Assembly (NCBI RefSeq): GCF_001421665.1
Contig: NZ_LMKV01000028.1
Location: 248,857 to 312,856 of the forward strand
Source of the DNA: Sphingobium sp. Leaf26
GTDB taxonomy: Bacteria > Pseudomonadota > Alphaproteobacteria > Sphingomonadales > Sphingomonadaceae
Length of the DNA stretch: 64,000 bases
Direction of reading: 5' to 3'
A model generated the notes under the pieces. It saw only the letters and a program-made list of their open reading frames with translations, was not told the DNA's origin and searched no databases. A program made the translations under genes and the position numbers. Below, one piece after another: positions 25,913 to 33,421 of this stretch. Position 1 is the first letter of the stretch; each line of letters starts with the position of its first letter.

Positions 25913-26179
25913 ATGCCAAGCTCATTTAATTTATCGCCGGAAGCGCCGAACGACCCTGTCGCGGTCCCGTACGATCAGATGCACTTGGCCCTGTACGCTG
26001 CGCTCCTTGATGCTGATGCTGCTGGACAGACGTGGATAGAGATGTCTGAAATTCTGATGGGCCTCAATCCGAATGACCCTGGCGCAAGAGGCTGCTGGGC
26101 ATCACACCTGAGGCGAGCACGCTGGATTGTCTCCGATGGTCTGGATGCCGCCATGTCGACGTTTACTCATTCGCACTGA
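25913..26179 (+). CDS. Small DUF2285 protein, second QseM-like antiactivator
   Basis: 88 residues with the single DUF2285 unit YDQMHLALYAALLDADAAG, ILMGLNPNDPGARGCWASHL and RRARWIVSDGL. Same size and layout as the QseM-like protein at 11417. It is probably a functional antiactivator, since the frame is intact and it is the copy adjacent to the conjugation genes. With two such proteins, the FseA-like activator or a LuxR regulator could be doubly restrained, or each could serve a different element. Confidence 0.8.
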   Translation: MPSSFNLSPEAPNDPVAVPYDQMHLALYAALLDADAAGQTWIEMSEILMGLNPNDPGARGCWASHLRRARWIVSDGLDAAMSTFTHSH

Positions 26180-26549
26180 AGGAAGTGCTTGGCGCACCGC
26201 GGCATAGCCGCGACCGCGCTCTAGGGGTCGCTACACTCACCCCCGAGCCCCTATGGGTCTCGTCCTGTCGGTAACGATCGCTTGCGCAAGGGCGGTCGCC
26301 GCGCTGTGCGCGCGGCGGCGTTTCCTGTTTGCCTCTCCCGGCGTGGCGGGTGTGGCCGGCGCTCCCGGCTAGGCCCGTCGCGGCCAGGGACAACCCCGCT
26401 CGCTGCGCTCCTGCGGGGTGCTCCACATCCGTTTCGCCCTTGCGGTGTCCTTGTCCGCTGGAGCCGGGCCTCTTGATCGCGTTTCGCCGCCCACCCCCGC
26501 CTTTGCGGGGAGGCTTTGTGCCTTTTTAGGGTGGCGGGAAGGACAGGTC
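26180..26549. other. GC-rich structured leader region upstream of ardC-like gene
   Basis: 370 bases without a convincing gene. Several short hairpins follow one another: palindrome CTTGCGCAAG (near 26280), CCGCGC/GCGCGG (near 26300), CCCCGC/GCGGGG around 26395-26420 and again around 26494-26512. This looks like a long structured 5' leader or a non-coding RNA of the transfer region. No function is assigned. Confidence 0.4.
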
Positions 26550-27515
26550 ATGTCGAGATCATCAAGCCGCAGTGCTGCCCGGATGGGGTGTGAGGAAGTC
26601 AGTGGCGAGCGTCCCAGCCTCTATGACGAGGTCACCCTGCGCATCTTCGCCGAACTGGAGGCGGGGCGCTTCCCGTGGGTGCAGCCATGGGGAAAGGGGC
26701 AGGGCATTGGCCCCGGCCTGCCGCGCAACGCGGTGACGGCCCGGCCTTATTCGGGCGTCAACATCCTGATTCTGTGGTGCGCCGTCATCGAAAGCGGCTG
26801 GTCATCGCAAGGCTGGTTGACCTTCCGCCAAGCCCGAGAGGCAGGAGGGTGCGTGCGAAAGGGCGAGCGCGGCGTGACCGTGGTCTATGCCGATCGCTTC
26901 ACACCCAAGGGCGAGGCCGAGCGGGCCACACGCGACGGCGACGAGACTCGTGCCGTTCCCTTCCTCAAGCGCTTCACCGTCTTCAACATCGCCCAATGTG
27001 ATGGCCTATCGGCTGAGCTTGGCGGCGATCCGGTGCCGCTACCCGAATGCGAGATCGAGCCGGTTGCCAAGGAGGTGATCGCCGCCTCGGGCGTCGAGTT
27101 TCGCGTGGGCGGGGACAAAGCCTTCTATGCACCCGGTGCCGACTTCGTCGCCGTGCCGCCGCAGGCCGCCTTCTTCGAGCCGGTGAACTGGCACCGGACG
27201 GCATTTCACGAACTTTGCCACGCGACTGGCCACGCCAAGCGGCTGGGCCGCGATCTTGCCAATTCCTTCGGCAGCAAGGACTATGCCCGCGAGGAACTGG
27301 TCGCGGAGATGGGCTCTGCCTTCCTCTGCGCGGCGCTCGGCATCGTCCCGACAGTCCGTCATGCCGATTACCTCGGCGCATGGCTCGATGTGCTGCGCGA
27401 GGATAACCGCGCAATCTTCCGTGCCGCCAGCGCGGCTTCGAAGGCCGCCGACTGGCTGCTTGCCCGCCATCGCGAGGCTGAGAATGCCCGAGCCGAAGAA
27501 AGGATCGCAGCATGA
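26550..27515 (+). CDS. ArdC-like antirestriction/ssDNA-binding protein
   Basis: 321 residues. The N-terminal ArdC_N (DUF1738) domain shows FPWVQPWGKGQGIGPGLPRN, PYSGVNILILWCAVIESGW and SQGWLTFRQAREAGG; the C-terminal zinc-peptidase-like domain has HELCHATGH. ArdC proteins coat incoming single-stranded DNA and protect it from restriction during conjugation. ATG 26550 is preceded by GGGAAGGACAG and begins the family sequence shortly after; the frame is open upstream only through non-family sequence. It couples to the DUF2958 gene through an ATGA overlap. It is first in a block of conserved ICE/plasmid genes. Confidence 0.9.
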   Translation: MSRSSSRSAARMGCEEVSGERPSLYDEVTLRIFAELEAGRFPWVQPWGKGQGIGPGLPRNAVTARPYSGVNILILWCAVIESGWSSQGWLTFRQAREAGGCVRKGERGVTVVYADRFTPKGEAERATRDGDETRAVPFLKRFTVFNIAQCDGLSAELGGDPVPLPECEIEPVAKEVIAASGVEFRVGGDKAFYAPGADFVAVPPQAAFFEPVNWHRTAFHELCHATGHAKRLGRDLANSFGSKDYAREELVAEMGSAFLCAALGIVPTVRHADYLGAWLDVLREDNRAIFRAASAASKAADWLLARHREAENARAEERIAA

Positions 27516-27940
27516 TCCTGCTTCCCGATGACCTGCGCGAGACACTGCGCGCGAATGCGATCCGCCATGGCATCGCCATGCGCAGCGGCCTTGCCGAACC
27601 GGACTTCGTGCCCCTCCTCAAGCTCTTCAATCCGCTGGGCGCGGCCACATGGCTGGCGACCGAGCTTGCCGAGGATGGCGACACCCTGTTCGGTCTTGCC
27701 GATCTTGGCTTTGGATGCCCGGAAATGGGCACGTTCAGCTTCTCGGAAATCGGCGCTGTCCGGCTGCCTTATGGCATGGGCATCGAGCGCGATCTGGCCT
27801 TCGAGACGGCTCACCCGCTTTCCGTCTGGGCCGCATGGTCGCGCCGTTCCGGCTCGATTCTCTGGGCGCAGACGATGCTCCGCCGACACGGTCCGGCTTC
27901 CCCCGACGCACCTGCGGACCCCGACATTCCACCGTCCTGA
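27512..27940 (+). CDS. DUF2958 domain protein
   Basis: 142 residues: LLPDDLRETLRANA, DFVPLLKLFNPLGAATWLA, FGLADLGFGCPEMGTFSFSE and GIERDLAFETAHPLS match DUF2958, a small protein of unknown function found almost only beside ArdC and ParB genes on proteobacterial conjugative elements. It overlaps the ArdC-like gene by four bases. No enzymatic residues are known. Confidence 0.88.
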   Translation: MILLPDDLRETLRANAIRHGIAMRSGLAEPDFVPLLKLFNPLGAATWLATELAEDGDTLFGLADLGFGCPEMGTFSFSEIGAVRLPYGMGIERDLAFETAHPLSVWAAWSRRSGSILWAQTMLRRHGPASPDAPADPDIPPS

Positions 27941-28047
27941 CGGCGGATGACGCGAGGCGGCGCGCCACGCTGCCATGTAAGTGCCGGTCAAGCCACGAAC
28001 ATCGCAACCAGCGCGACCGGCACCTTTTGAAGAAAGGCAAATGACCC

Positions 28048-29844
28048 ATGAAACTCGATCATATTCCGCTCGACAGGCTCTATGTCGACAAGACAAACAT
28101 GCGCTTTGGCCGCAAGGCCCCGGATGTGTCGGACATCCTGCCGACCGTCCGCGCGCGCGGCGTCATCCAGACGTTGCTGGTCCGTCCCCCCGATGCCGAA
28201 GGGCGCTTCGGCATAGTCGCGGGAAGCCGCCGCTTCCATGCCTGCCGCATTGTCGCCGACGAACGCCGGGAGGCGGGCGACATCGATCCCGAGGCGCTGC
28301 TCTTGCCCTGCGGCATCATGGAGGAAGGCGATGATGCCGCCGCCATCGAGGCCTCGATGATCGAGAACATGGCCCGGCTTGACGCCGATGAAGTGCGCCA
28401 ATGGGAGAGCTTCACCCGGCTGGTGAGGGAGGGACGCGGGGTCGAGGAGATCGCCATGACTTTCGGCCTTCCCGAACTATCCATCCGGCGCGTCCTCGCG
28501 CTAGGCAACCTGCTGCCGCGTATCCGCGATCTCTATCGTGCCGAGCGGATCGACCGGGCCACGGTTCGTCACCTTACGCTGGCGAGCAAGAGCCAGCAAA
28601 AGGCATGGCTGGCCCTGTTCGACGACGCCGACGCCTATGTCCCCACAGGCCATCAGTTGAAGCTGTGGCTCTTTGGCGGCCAGTCGATCCCGGCCCGCTT
28701 CGCCCTCTTCGACATCGATGGTTTCGGGGGCGCGACGGTCGCCGACCTGTTCGGCGAGGACCGCTATTTCGCTGATCCTGACGCCTTCTGGACGGCGCAG
28801 AATGCAGCGATCGAGACGGCGCGTGCCGCCTATCTCGAACAAGGCTGGAGCGATGTCGTCGTGGTCCCGCCTGCCGAGCACTTCCAGTCATGGGAATTCG
28901 AAAAGGCCGCGAAGCGCAAGGGCGGGCGCGTCTATATCGATGTGCGCGGCACAGGCGAGGTCATATTTCACGAAGGCTATGTCACGCGCGCCGAGGCGCG
29001 CCGGATCGAGCGCGGAGACACCGCCTCGCGGCCCAAGGCGCAGCGCCCGGAGCTTACGTCCACGCTCCAGACCTATGTGGACCTGCATCGCCATGCGGCC
29101 GTGCGGGGCGCGCTCATCGGCCAGCCCGCGCTCGCCCTGCGTCTCATGCTCGCACACGCCATCGTCGGCTCGCCCTTATGGACCGTGCTTGTCGAGCCGC
29201 ACGCGACCCGCAACGACGACGTGCGTGAGAGCATCGAGACATGCCGGGGCGAAGCGGTCTTCGACGCGGAACGTCGGACGGTGCTCGATACGCTCGGCTT
29301 CGCCGCCGAAGAGCCTACCGTTACCGGCGGCCATGGCGACGACCATGGCGTGGCCGGGCTGTTCCTGCGTCTTGTCGCCTTGCCTGACGAGGCCGTGATG
29401 CGAGCCATCGCCGTCGTCATCGGCGAGACCTTGGCGGCAGGCTCGGCTGCCGTCGAGGCGGTCGGGGAGGAGGTCGGGGTCGCCATGGCAGACTGGTGGC
29501 AGGCCGATGAAGCGCTCTTCGCATTGCTGCGCGACCGTGAAGTCCTAGGCCGGATGACGGCCGAAGTGGCGGGCGAAACGGTCGCCAATGCCAATGCGGG
29601 CGAGAAGACGAAGACCTTGAAGCGGATCATCGCTGACCATCTCGGCGGCGCCGAAGGCAGGGACAAGGTCGAGCGCTGGGTGCCCCGCTGGATGCAGTTC
29701 CCGCCCTCTGCGTACACCGAAAGGGGCGGCGTCGGCACCGTGGCCGCCCATGCCGAGGTCATCGCTATGCGCCAGACGGCCAGTGGCAAATGCAATGCGG
29801 AACGGGAGGAGGAAGAGAGGCAGCCGCTGCCCCAAGCGGCGTAA
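28048..29844 (+). CDS. ParB/RepB-like nuclease-domain protein
   Basis: 598 residues. The N-terminal ParB domain has the box motifs FGIVAGSRRFHACR and SMIENMARLDADE, followed by a helix-turn-helix (VEEIAMTFGLPELSIRRVLALGNLL). A long C-terminal part is particular to the large ParB-like proteins of conjugative elements. Role: probably segregation, replication of the excised circle, or regulation. There is no parA beside it, so it is not a classic partition pair. It is preceded by AAAGGCAAATG spacing and followed by two hairpins, the second a likely terminator. Confidence 0.88.
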   Translation: MKLDHIPLDRLYVDKTNMRFGRKAPDVSDILPTVRARGVIQTLLVRPPDAEGRFGIVAGSRRFHACRIVADERREAGDIDPEALLLPCGIMEEGDDAAAIEASMIENMARLDADEVRQWESFTRLVREGRGVEEIAMTFGLPELSIRRVLALGNLLPRIRDLYRAERIDRATVRHLTLASKSQQKAWLALFDDADAYVPTGHQLKLWLFGGQSIPARFALFDIDGFGGATVADLFGEDRYFADPDAFWTAQNAAIETARAAYLEQGWSDVVVVPPAEHFQSWEFEKAAKRKGGRVYIDVRGTGEVIFHEGYVTRAEARRIERGDTASRPKAQRPELTSTLQTYVDLHRHAAVRGALIGQPALALRLMLAHAIVGSPLWTVLVEPHATRNDDVRESIETCRGEAVFDAERRTVLDTLGFAAEEPTVTGGHGDDHGVAGLFLRLVALPDEAVMRAIAVVIGETLAAGSAAVEAVGEEVGVAMADWWQADEALFALLRDREVLGRMTAEVAGETVANANAGEKTKTLKRIIADHLGGAEGRDKVERWVPRWMQFPPSAYTERGGVGTVAAHAEVIAMRQTASGKCNAEREEEERQPLPQAA

Positions 29845-29851
29845 GTCGGCG

Positions 29852-29873
29852 CGGGCGGGAGCCATCCCGCCCG
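29852..29873 (+). terminator. Hairpin after parB-like gene
   Basis: CGGGCGGGA pairs with TCCCGCCCG over a four-base loop, eight bases after the stop. It may work together with the second hairpin downstream. Confidence 0.55.
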
Positions 29874-29897
29874 GCTTTGGCCTGCTGGGAAAATTGC

Positions 29898-29937
29898 GCC
29901 GCGCGGCCTCGCCCTATGGGCTCGGCCGCGCGGCTTT
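29898..29937 (+). terminator. Strong terminator hairpin
   Basis: A perfect 11-bp stem GCCGCGCGGCC/GGCCGCGCGGC (29898-29908, 29924-29934) with an inner GCCC-TAT-GGGC stem and a TTT tail. It ends the ardC-DUF2958-parB unit. Confidence 0.65.
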
Positions 29938-30031
29938 GTCGTGCCTGGATGGGTGCTGGAACAGACAAGCATGGCGCATTATGATGGGCAAACTGGTCAT
30001 GGAACCTGGGCGGAGAAATGCGGGAGCGTCG

Positions 30032-30460
30032 ATGAAGCGCACGGACACGACCGACATCAAAATGCGGATCGTCATCGATCAGCCCGTAGCGCACGTACTC
30101 CACAGCCTGCAATCCAGGGACGGCAAGCCACTCGATCCGCAGCGCTCCCGCGACGGCGAACCGCTTGCTTTCGATTTCGCCGTCCGCGTCGGGCCCGGTC
30201 CGAAATTCTTCGGCGACCAGGTTCGGCCCGAGGGCCCCATCCGCCGGTTCGTCTATGTTCGCGTGGGCCAAGCGGCCGGTGATCATGCCTCCCCCTGGAT
30301 CCGCCGGATGAAGGTCGACATTCATGATATCGACCCTGTGCTGCTGGATCGCGCGGGTCGAGGCGGAATTATCGTCACCACTGTCTGTGGAACCGGCGAG
30401 GATGGCAGCCCCGCCTGCGCCACGGTCCTCCCGTTGCGCCGGGAGCTTGCCGAGCGCTAG
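30032..30460 (+). CDS. DUF5990 family protein
   Basis: 142 residues. KMRIVIDQPVAHVLHSLQ, PLAFDFAVRVGPGPKFFG, IRRFVYVRVGQAAG and WIRRMKVDIHDI follow the DUF5990 pattern, a beta-rich family of unknown function. ATG 30032 has GGGAGCG upstream; the frame is open to the left but that part runs through the terminator hairpins. It is separate from the parB unit and has its own promoter by implication. Its presence in this ICE block is less constant than that of DUF736. Confidence 0.7.
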   Translation: MKRTDTTDIKMRIVIDQPVAHVLHSLQSRDGKPLDPQRSRDGEPLAFDFAVRVGPGPKFFGDQVRPEGPIRRFVYVRVGQAAGDHASPWIRRMKVDIHDIDPVLLDRAGRGGIIVTTVCGTGEDGSPACATVLPLRRELAER

Positions 30461-30816
30461 GACGCGGGGGGGCGTTTGTGCGCGCACCCGAGCGTTGCGG
30501 CCTCCTCGTAGCCTGTCCTTGCCCAGGGCTCCGTAGCCATATCGTGCGAACAAACGTCTCCACTTTTGGATCGCTCATGCCGACCCTGGCCTCTCTTGAA
30601 GGCTGGTCTGGCGGCGTGCGCGCCTTGTCCATGCAACGGCTTCGCGCCTCTTTCTTCCCCGCCCTGACGGGCTCCTCGCGGACCAAGAAACAGGCGCTCT
30701 CGCCGTCCTTCGCTGGCGCTGCGGCCGTCCCGGTGCACGGCGGCACGACACCGCCCGATCGACCGCCATCGAGGCCGCATCGGGCGGCATTCGGGCAATC
30801 GAGAAGGAGATATATC
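30461..30816. other. Intergenic region before DUF736 gene
   Basis: About 355 bases; the frame of the DUF736 gene is open through most of it but the translation is not family-like. The last bases carry an exceptionally good ribosome-binding site (AGAAGGAGATATATC before ATG), suggesting high translation of DUF736. Confidence 0.45.
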
Positions 30817-31116
30817 ATGGCACAGATCGGCAGCTTCACTCGCAACGAGGACGGCGTCTACAACGGGGAAATCCGCACCCTCACGCTTCGCGTCAAGGCC
30901 ACCATCCGGCCCGTCGACCGGGAGCACGACAAGGCCCCGGACCATCGTGTCAGCGCCGGTGGCGTCGAGTTCGGCGCGGGCTGGACCAAGGCCGCTCGCG
31001 AGACCGGCGCCGAATATCTCAGCCTCAAGCTCGACGATCCCTCGCTTCCCGCACCGATCTACGCGACGCTGACCCAGGGCGACAATGGCGAGCACAAGCT
31101 CATCTGGTCCCGCTGA
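30817..31116 (+). CDS. DUF736 domain protein
   Basis: 99 residues: MAQIGSFTRNEDGVYNGEI, TLTLRVKATIRPV, EFGAGWTKAARETGAEYLS and PIYATLTQGDNGEHKLIW match DUF736, a small beta protein found on alphaproteobacterial plasmids and ICEs. Function unknown; a very strong ribosome-binding site suggests it is abundant. A hairpin with an 11-bp stem follows within ten bases of the stop. Confidence 0.92.
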   Translation: MAQIGSFTRNEDGVYNGEIRTLTLRVKATIRPVDREHDKAPDHRVSAGGVEFGAGWTKAARETGAEYLSLKLDDPSLPAPIYATLTQGDNGEHKLIWSR

Positions 31117-31125
31117 GGAGCACGA

Positions 31126-31151
31126 GCCCCGCGCCGAAACCGGCGCGGGGC
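31126..31151 (+). terminator. Hairpin after DUF736 gene
   Basis: GCCCCGCGCCG/CGGCGCGGGGC, perfect 11-bp stem with an AAAC loop. No T-tract. Confidence 0.6.
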
Positions 31152-31163
31152 CCGGCCCTGCTG

Positions 31164-31192
31164 TGTCGAAAACGCGCCTCGCGGTTCCGACA
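31164..31192. promoter_or_regulatory. Candidate activator/operator dyad upstream of rdfS-like gene
   Basis: A 29-base imperfect palindrome of the form TGTCGnAAnCGCG...CGCGnTTnCGACA; 11 of 14 symmetric pairs match. It lies 83 bases before the RdfS-like start, after a terminator hairpin, where an activator of rdfS-traF would bind. In ICEMlSym(R7A) FseA activates the rdfS promoter. Confidence 0.5.
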
Positions 31193-31274
31193 CTCCCGCC
31201 CCGGTATCCCGCCAGCCATCCTCGATGTCGCGACCGCATTGTCTCGGGTCGCTCTATTCGAAGGATGGCTCATC

Positions 31275-31505
31275 ATGGACGACGACGACCAGATCGCCCG
31301 GGCGACCCGCGCCAAGCGCGGCTCGCCCTTCCTCAACACCGAGCAGGCGGCAGCCTATCTGAAGATTTCCGCCCTGCTGCTGCGGCGCATGCGGCGCGGC
31401 GGCACGGGACCGATCTTCCGCCGCCACAGCCGCTTCGTCCAATATCATATCGATGATCTCGATGCCTGGTCGCGCGAGCATAGTGCGCGTGGGCTGTCGA
31501 AGTGA
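31275..31505 (+). CDS. RdfS-like excisionase (AlpA/HTH_17 type)
   Basis: 76 residues from ATG 31275 (AAGGA nine bases upstream). FLNTEQAAAYLKISALLLRR, MRRGGTGPIFRRHSRFVQY and DDLDAWSRE are the winged helix-turn-helix of AlpA/MerR-type small DNA-binding proteins, a fold used by recombination directionality factors. Position is decisive: in ICEMlSym(R7A) rdfS lies directly upstream of traF, as here, with a four-base overlap. RdfS turns the integrase towards excision. Without the context I would call it only a helix-turn-helix protein. Confidence 0.78.
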   Translation: MDDDDQIARATRAKRGSPFLNTEQAAAYLKISALLLRRMRRGGTGPIFRRHSRFVQYHIDDLDAWSREHSARGLSK

Positions 31506-32083
31506 GCGGCCGTCGCGAAAGTGGGCGCGATGCGTCGCTTCTCGCCTGGGGTGAGGCGCTTCGCCTGCGCAAGGAGGTGCAGCGTCGCCGCAGCCGGCGC
31601 TTCTTCGCCGTTGGACTGGGGCTCGGCATGGTCCTTGGCTCGGCCATGCTTCCGCCAACGCCGCGCCTTGTCTGGAACGTCAGCGCCAGTGCCCCGGTCG
31701 GGCTCTACTGGATCAATCCGCATGCGACCGTGGCTCCCGGCGACATGGTGGTGGCACGCTTGCCCGAACCTGTCCGGGCGCTCGCCGCCGCCCGGCGTTA
31801 TCTCCCTGGCAATGTCCCGCTCGTTAAGCGCGTCGTAGCCGAGGCGGGCGATGAAATCTGTGCGCTTGGCGACCAGGTCTTCGTCAACGGCCGGCCGGCG
31901 GCGAGGCGACGGCTGGCCGATGGCGCGAGGCGAGCCATGCCCTCATGGCATGGCTGTCGCATGCTGCGGGGGCGGCAACTGTTGCTGCTGATGGACAGCC
32001 CGGACTCGTTCGACGGCCGCTATTTCGGGGTGACCGAAGGCAACGATCTCATCGGGAAGGCACGGTTGCTGTGGCGCCGCTGA
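31502..32083 (+). CDS. traF: TraF conjugation S26-family peptidase
   Basis: 193 residues. One N-terminal transmembrane segment (FFAVGLGLGMVLGSAML) is followed by the S26 catalytic region: Ser in SASAPVGLYW (near residue 62) and Lys in NVPLVKRVVAEAGD (near residue 107), plus the substrate-binding strand at the end (YFGVTEGNDLIGKA). TraF-type peptidases mature the conjugative pilin (TrbC/VirB2) by cyclisation in the inner membrane. It overlaps the RdfS-like gene by four bases and the transglycosylase gene by 13, so excision and mating functions share a transcript. Confidence 0.93.
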   Translation: MSGRRESGRDASLLAWGEALRLRKEVQRRRSRRFFAVGLGLGMVLGSAMLPPTPRLVWNVSASAPVGLYWINPHATVAPGDMVVARLPEPVRALAAARRYLPGNVPLVKRVVAEAGDEICALGDQVFVNGRPAARRRLADGARRAMPSWHGCRMLRGRQLLLLMDSPDSFDGRYFGVTEGNDLIGKARLLWRR

Positions 32084-32706
32084 GATGGGCCGTGGCCCTT
32101 CTGGCGTTCGCCGCGCCGGTCCCGGCAGCGAGCCAGCCATCGGCCCAGCAAGCTGGATCAACGTTTGCGACATGGCGGCCGTACATCCGCGAGGCGTCGC
32201 TGCGTTTCGGCGTCCCGGCGGCCTGGATCGAGCGCGTCATGCAAGCCGAAAGCCGGGGCCGCACTTCCCAGGGCGGAAGGCCGATCCGGTCGTCGGCGGG
32301 CGCGATCGGGCTCATGCAGGTCATGCCTGCGACCTGGTCGGACATGCGCGCCAGACTTGGCCTTGGCGCCGATCCGGATGACCCGCGCGATAACATCCTC
32401 GCGGGCACATTCTACCTTCGCCTGATGTACGATCGCTTCGGCTATCCTGGTCTTTTCGCGGCCTACAATGCCGGACCGTGGCGCTATGCCGACTATCTTG
32501 CCGGTCGCACAAGACTGCCGCGCGAGACCATCGGCTATCTCGCCAGTGTCGCGCCGGAAGCAAAAGGGAGTGATCAGGCCTCGGCAGCAGCGCGGCCAGT
32601 GGAGAGGCTTTTTGCTGTACGAAGAGTACTAGCATCGCCGCTCGTCGATAGCCCTGATGCGTCGGCCCAGGGGTCACTCTTTGTTGCGCTGTCGCAGGGG
32701 CGATGA
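32071..32706 (+). CDS. Lytic transglycosylase (SLT type)
   Basis: 211 residues from GTG 32071 (AAGG upstream), beginning with a signal peptide ending PVPAASQ. The SLT domain has the catalytic Glu in MQAESRGRT, AIGLMQVMPATWSDM and FAAYNAGPWRYADYLAGR. It opens peptidoglycan so the conjugation apparatus can assemble, like VirB1/TrbN. An ATG at 31945 in the same frame would add 42 residues of TraF-overlapping sequence without family likeness. Confidence 0.9.
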   Translation: MAPLRWAVALLAFAAPVPAASQPSAQQAGSTFATWRPYIREASLRFGVPAAWIERVMQAESRGRTSQGGRPIRSSAGAIGLMQVMPATWSDMRARLGLGADPDDPRDNILAGTFYLRLMYDRFGYPGLFAAYNAGPWRYADYLAGRTRLPRETIGYLASVAPEAKGSDQASAAARPVERLFAVRRVLASPLVDSPDASAQGSLFVALSQGR

Positions 32707-32760
32707 CGTGAGGTCGTGTGCCAACGAGAGGAAGGAAGCTCGTCTCGATAGACCCAGTAT

Positions 32761-32891
32761 GACGGCTGGCGGAGCGGCTATCAAGGCCCGCGGGTGCCCC
32801 CCAATTTTCTTCGAAAATCGGTTCCCCCCACGTCCGCTTCGCGGCGCGGCGCTTCGCTCCGCGGCCCTGACAGCCGCTCCGCCAGCCGTCC
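32761..32891. repeat. Large 19-bp inverted repeat with an internal hairpin
   Basis: GACGGCTGGCGGAGCGGCT (32761-32779) is exactly reverse-complemented at 32873-32891, with 93 bases between. Inside, ATTTTC-TTC-GAAAAT (32804-32818) forms a small hairpin between C-rich tracts. No gene spans it. It could be a second recognition region for transfer or a structured leader of the next gene. Confidence 0.6.
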
Positions 32892-32938
32892 TTCGAACGC
32901 CGTTCTCGATGATGGGAACGCGAAGCTTGGAGGTTTTA

Positions 32939-33310
32939 ATGGGCATGTATCAAAGCATCGGAACGGCGTCGGCGAATGCCGTTGATCGCGTGATGGCAGC
33001 GCTGGTTTCTGGCCTTGAACTGGAATTCGGTCGGGGTGCTGGCGAAGCCTTGGCGCACCGGTTTCTGGAGGCTGAGGAAGCGGACTTTTGCTGGGATGCT
33101 CGGATCGAGGAGCGCTGGATCGGCGCCTACGAACGCACCGATGGCGAGGAATTCGAACTCGACCGGATCGCGATTTGCGGGCGGCTCGACGGGAAATGGT
33201 TCTGTGCAACCATGATCGTGGATGGCGATGGCCAGGCCCACGGGATGGTGGGATGCCGCCAGTTCACGTCACGGGTCAGGGCAAGGGACGCGATGCTCCA
33301 TGCGCACTGA
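32939..33310 (+). CDS. Small hypothetical ICE protein
   Basis: 123 residues with a good GGAGG five bases before ATG 32939 (MGMYQSIGTASANAVD). Acidic, helical N-terminal half (GAGEALAHRFLEAEEADFCWDARIEERWIGAYE) and a beta C-terminal half (ICGRLDGKWFCATMIVD). I cannot name the family. It lies between lytic transglycosylase and relaxase genes and is followed by the strongest terminator in the block, so it is probably an accessory transfer protein. Confidence 0.7.
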   Translation: MGMYQSIGTASANAVDRVMAALVSGLELEFGRGAGEALAHRFLEAEEADFCWDARIEERWIGAYERTDGEEFELDRIAICGRLDGKWFCATMIVDGDGQAHGMVGCRQFTSRVRARDAMLHAH

Positions 33311-33326
33311 TCGCAGCGCAATTCGC

Positions 33327-33370
33327 GGGGAGAGGCGGCGTCGCAAGGCGCTCGTCTCTCCCCTTTTTTT
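33327..33370 (+). terminator. Intrinsic terminator with T7 tail
   Basis: GGGGAGAG (33327-33334) pairs with CTCTCCCC (33356-33363), followed by seven T residues. It closes the traF-transglycosylase unit and isolates the oriT candidate and relaxase promoter. Confidence 0.85.
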
Positions 33371-33421
33371 GAGCCTTGGGGGTGAGTGGGAGGGAAGGGA
33401 GGGGAAACAAGATAAAGGCAG

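Noticed and set aside
26418..26549. Upstream extension of the ArdC-like gene
   Set aside because: The 44 extra residues translate hairpin-rich leader DNA and are not part of the ArdC domain; ATG 26550 has the ribosome-binding sequence.
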